A stretch of 9,118 bases of DNA from Clostridia bacterium. GTDB lineage: Bacteria > Bacillota > Clostridia > Christensenellales > Borkfalkiaceae. Every line of letters begins with the position of its first letter. The first letter of the stretch is position 1. The notes under the pieces were generated by a model. That model saw only the letters and a program-made list of their open reading frames with translations, did not search any database and was not told where the DNA came from. Shown here piece after piece: positions 7,098-9,118 of this stretch. A program made the position numbers and the translations under genes. The stretch spans positions 1-9,118 of the forward strand of contig JAFZXG010000034.1 of NCBI GenBank assembly GCA_017616925.1, written 5' to 3'.

Positions 7098-8736
7098 ACC
7101 AGTTCAGTCCTTCGAAATATTCTTTGGGAGTTATTCCGCCAAGGCAAGCGCTTAACATCGTACCGTAAGACTCGCCACGGGCGATAGTTCCGTTAAAGTT
7201 GATAGTCGATCCGCCCTGTCTTTGTTGCCAGTAATAGTTGTCTCTTGTCAGCGGAGAAGTATAAACCGTACCGACAGAGTCGGAACGAAGATCGTAAATA
7301 CTCTTCGCCATAGAAGATAAACCGTTATACTGTTCGTTGGTCAGACTGAAAACGTAGTCTCTCGCAACGCCCGTTATCGTGTTGAAAAGTTGCAGGTTTT
7401 CGTCCGAAGAAATATATTTTAAAAACGTCTTTGCAAGCGCGGCTTTCGTTTCCGAACAGTTACCGTTTACTATAACGATAGACTGATTGCCGTCGTAAAG
7501 AGTGGGTTTACCAATGAAATCTTCCGTGGCTTTCGGGAACGGCATCAAACCGAAATTCCTTTCGTATCTACCCGCACCGGCATAGTCTTTCTGCATAGAT
7601 TCGAAAATATAGTTGGATTCTTCTTCCCACCACGTTCCTTCAAGCATAAGCGCGATAGGCTGCATATTCGGATCGAAACGGCTTCTTAAATAATCGTAAT
7701 GCGCAATATCGTGGGTTTCAGTAGAATTCAGACTCATTTTGTAATAATAATTGTTCGTCACGAGATTATACAGTAATTTGTAAGCATAATAGCAACCGAC
7801 GGTTTTCTGAACGTCCAAGTAATTAGAACGGGAAAGCGTCCCTTCCGTTATTACGGGATTACCGTTCGAGTCGAAGGAAGATATTATTTTCGTGGTAACG
7901 GGATCGGTACTTCCGAAATTATGTCTGAACAAACTGCCTTCATATCCCTGTACGTCGGTATAAGCCGCCTGCATCACGTTATAGGTGTAATCGTTTGCAT
8001 AAGTACCCGTCCAGATAATAGGCGTTACCTTTTTATAAGAATAAACGAAATCGCACCAGTCGTTGAACTCATCCATAGTCGCGGGAAGTCCGTCGTCGTA
8101 ATCGCCTGAAACTCCGTTGGGGCCTGCGGAAAGGTCGGTATCCGTTGATATCCCCGCAATCGTTCCGTCGCTTTTTATATATAACTTTTTCTGATTAAAC
8201 AGGTCTATGTCGTAAATAAAACCGCGGAGTGCCTGAAAGTGCGGCAGCCCGTAATAATGCCCGTCCCCGCTGCCGTAAAACTTGCGCTGATCCGCGGTGA
8301 GTTTATCTTCTATCGTTTTGTCTTCACCGTCGATCGTTTCACATACCGCGTCGCTTATATCATAAAGCAAATTGCCGTCTTTGAACTTATAATAATCAAA
8401 ACCTTCGGTAAAGACCATATCTATTACCGAATTGCTTATCGTATTATACAGGTTTTCGGACATATAGGCTATCTTATCGTTTATGATAATAATCTCCACG
8501 CCCGTCTTACCGTTTTCAAAAGAAACGTCTTTATACGCTTCTTCAAAAGCGTTTTTGTAAACTTCAAGCCACCTTGAACCGTACCCTCCGTCGAAATTGC
8601 CGATATACAACTGCGTCTTCGTAGTATCGACTTCAACTTTTTTACCTGCACCCATGCCGCCGCAAGCGGATAGAATGCCCGTTTGCGCAAGGGTTACCAA
8701 CACGGTCAATATGATCGCCAAAACTTTCTTTTTCAT
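7096..8736 (-). CDS. Carbohydrate ABC transporter substrate-binding lipoprotein
   Basis: This 546-residue extracellular solute-binding protein (family 1-like) should capture an oligosaccharide and deliver it to the two permeases encoded next. The N-terminus has MKKK, a hydrophobic core and lipobox LSAC with the lipidated Cys25. Residues 40-135 and 150-185 show the expected pattern of the first lobe, with the GLPHFQALRGFIYDIDLF segment at 163-180 corresponding to the usual LP-x-x-x-x-x-x-G-x-x-Y-(D/N) region. The second lobe includes an Asn/Gly/Trp-rich portion (IALMLEGTWW at 361-370) and the typical MPFPKA near 398-403. It is longer than the common 400-450 residues. The extra length includes a Gly/Asp loop GPNGVSGDYDDGLPAT at 205-220. 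AAAGGAG seven bases upstream of the ATG fixes the start. It follows the glycosidase-like gene by 26 bases. Role: confident. Ligand: unknown. Confidence 0.95.
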   Translation of the reverse strand: MKKKVLAIILTVLVTLAQTGILSACGGMGAGKKVEVDTTKTQLYIGNFDGGYGSRWLEVYKNAFEEAYKDVSFENGKTGVEIIIINDKIAYMSENLYNTISNSVIDMVFTEGFDYYKFKDGNLLYDISDAVCETIDGEDKTIEDKLTADQRKFYGSGDGHYYGLPHFQALRGFIYDIDLFNQKKLYIKSDGTIAGISTDTDLSAGPNGVSGDYDDGLPATMDEFNDWCDFVYSYKKVTPIIWTGTYANDYTYNVMQAAYTDVQGYEGSLFRHNFGSTDPVTTKIISSFDSNGNPVITEGTLSRSNYLDVQKTVGCYYAYKLLYNLVTNNYYYKMSLNSTETHDIAHYDYLRSRFDPNMQPIALMLEGTWWEEESNYIFESMQKDYAGAGRYERNFGLMPFPKATEDFIGKPTLYDGNQSIVIVNGNCSETKAALAKTFLKYISSDENLQLFNTITGVARDYVFSLTNEQYNGLSSMAKSIYDLRSDSVGTVYTSPLTRDNYYWQQRQGGSTINFNGTIARGESYGTMLSACLGGITPKEYFEGLNW

Positions 8737-8743
8737 AACATTT

Positions 8744-8750
8744 CTCCTTT
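8744..8750 (-). promoter_or_regulatory. Ribosome binding site of the substrate-binding lipoprotein
   Basis: AAAGGAG lies seven bases before the ATG at 8736, a near-optimal site inside the 26-base gap after the glycosidase-like gene. It confirms the start that yields the complete lipoprotein signal. Confidence 0.85.
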
Positions 8751-8762
8751 CGTTACGATTTT

Positions 8763-9118
8763 TTATATTATCGTCCTTACGAACGCATAATAATCTTTTA
8801 TGTATTTGCTTCTACCGTTTTCCCACGTACCTAATCTCTCGAAAATAATCGGATCGACGCCGAGATTTTCCTGTTCTAAAGTATGTAAAGGCCCCAACAG
8901 GTTTCTATTGCCGACGGTAAGCGTTAGTTCTATCTCGTTTTCGCCTTTAATTAAATATCCCGTCAGGTCGAGTTCGCTGTCGAACAACATTTTACCCGCG
9001 TATTTCCCGTTTACTTTTACTTCGATAAGGTGAAAACGTTTATCTATAACGAGTTTCGCAGCGGTATCATCTACAGTAATTTTTTGCGTAAGCGTTATAT
9101 CGCCCTTAAAGAACGGGA
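8763..9118 (-). CDS. C-terminal galactose-binding-like domain of a probable glycoside hydrolase (N-terminus outside window)
   Basis: An open frame enters from the right edge and stops at a TAA at 8765-8763, giving the last 117 residues. A Met at 8990 is internal: the frame stays open upstream of it to the window end without a ribosome binding site at that Met, so I treat the gene as continuing beyond 9118. The residues form a beta-sandwich pattern with IEVKVNGKYAGK followed by LDLTGYLIKGENEIELTLTV. This is the hallmark of galactose-binding-like or GH2-type sugar-binding domains. The following RNLLGP and the late IFERLGTW resemble the tail of large clostridial glycoside hydrolases that carry this domain at the C-terminus. 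No catalytic region is visible, so the family cannot be assigned. It is followed by the importer genes after 26 bases and likely belongs to the same operon, possibly as the enzyme acting on the imported or surface-bound glycan. Confidence 0.72.
   Translation of the reverse strand, partial: PFFKGDITLTQKITVDDTAAKLVIDKRFHLIEVKVNGKYAGKMLFDSELDLTGYLIKGENEIELTLTVGNRNLLGPLHTLEQENLGVDPIIFERLGTWENGRSKYIKDYYAFVRTII

Noticed and set aside
8763..8990. Standalone 75-residue protein starting at 8990
   Set aside because: The frame stays open to the window edge and the upstream residues complete the same beta-sandwich, so this Met is internal to a larger gene.

Overview
The window is one densely packed, single-direction block. 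All seven genes lie on the minus strand, so transcription runs from high to low coordinates. Gaps between genes are only 1 to 42 bases, there is no RNA gene, mobile element or CRISPR array, and no stretch over 300 bases lacks a gene. I see no convincing promoter or intrinsic terminator inside it, so it looks like the middle of a longer operon whose promoter lies beyond position 9118. The organism is most likely a Gram-positive Firmicute of the Clostridia type, probably an uncultured gut lineage. This is inferred from the moderate GC content, the strong GGAG-type ribosome binding sites, the lipobox lipoproteins, a lipid-anchored binding protein instead of a periplasmic one, and the protein families. 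The exact lineage cannot be read from the sequence.

In transcription order the layout is as follows. (1) The last 117 residues of a large protein ending in a galactose-binding-like beta-sandwich, of the kind found in glycoside hydrolases (8763-9118, cut by the window edge). (2) A lipoprotein substrate-binding protein of a carbohydrate ABC importer (7096-8736). (3, 4) Its two membrane permeases, MalF-like (6156-7085) and MalG-like (5267-6154), separated by one base. (5) A 1004-residue secreted protein built from six diverged Ig-like modules around two beta-rich, possibly concanavalin-like blocks (2210-5224). (6) A 641-residue DUF4838-type lipoprotein, probably glycan-active (271-2196). (7) The N-terminal part of a further lipoprotein with a Big2-type Ig domain (1-252, cut by the window edge).

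The simplest reading is a Gram-positive polysaccharide utilisation locus. Surface-attached proteins bind or cut a complex glycan outside the cell, the lipoprotein binding protein captures the released oligosaccharide, the permease pair imports it, and hydrolases such as the one at the right edge process it. No ATPase gene is present, which fits CUT1 importers that use a shared MsmX-type ATPase encoded elsewhere, although one could lie outside the window. The substrate is unknown. The least explained parts are the 1004-residue multi-Ig protein, the DUF4838 lipoprotein with its tight Cys cluster, and the truncated Big2 lipoprotein. Together they look like a surface module added to an otherwise ordinary sugar importer.
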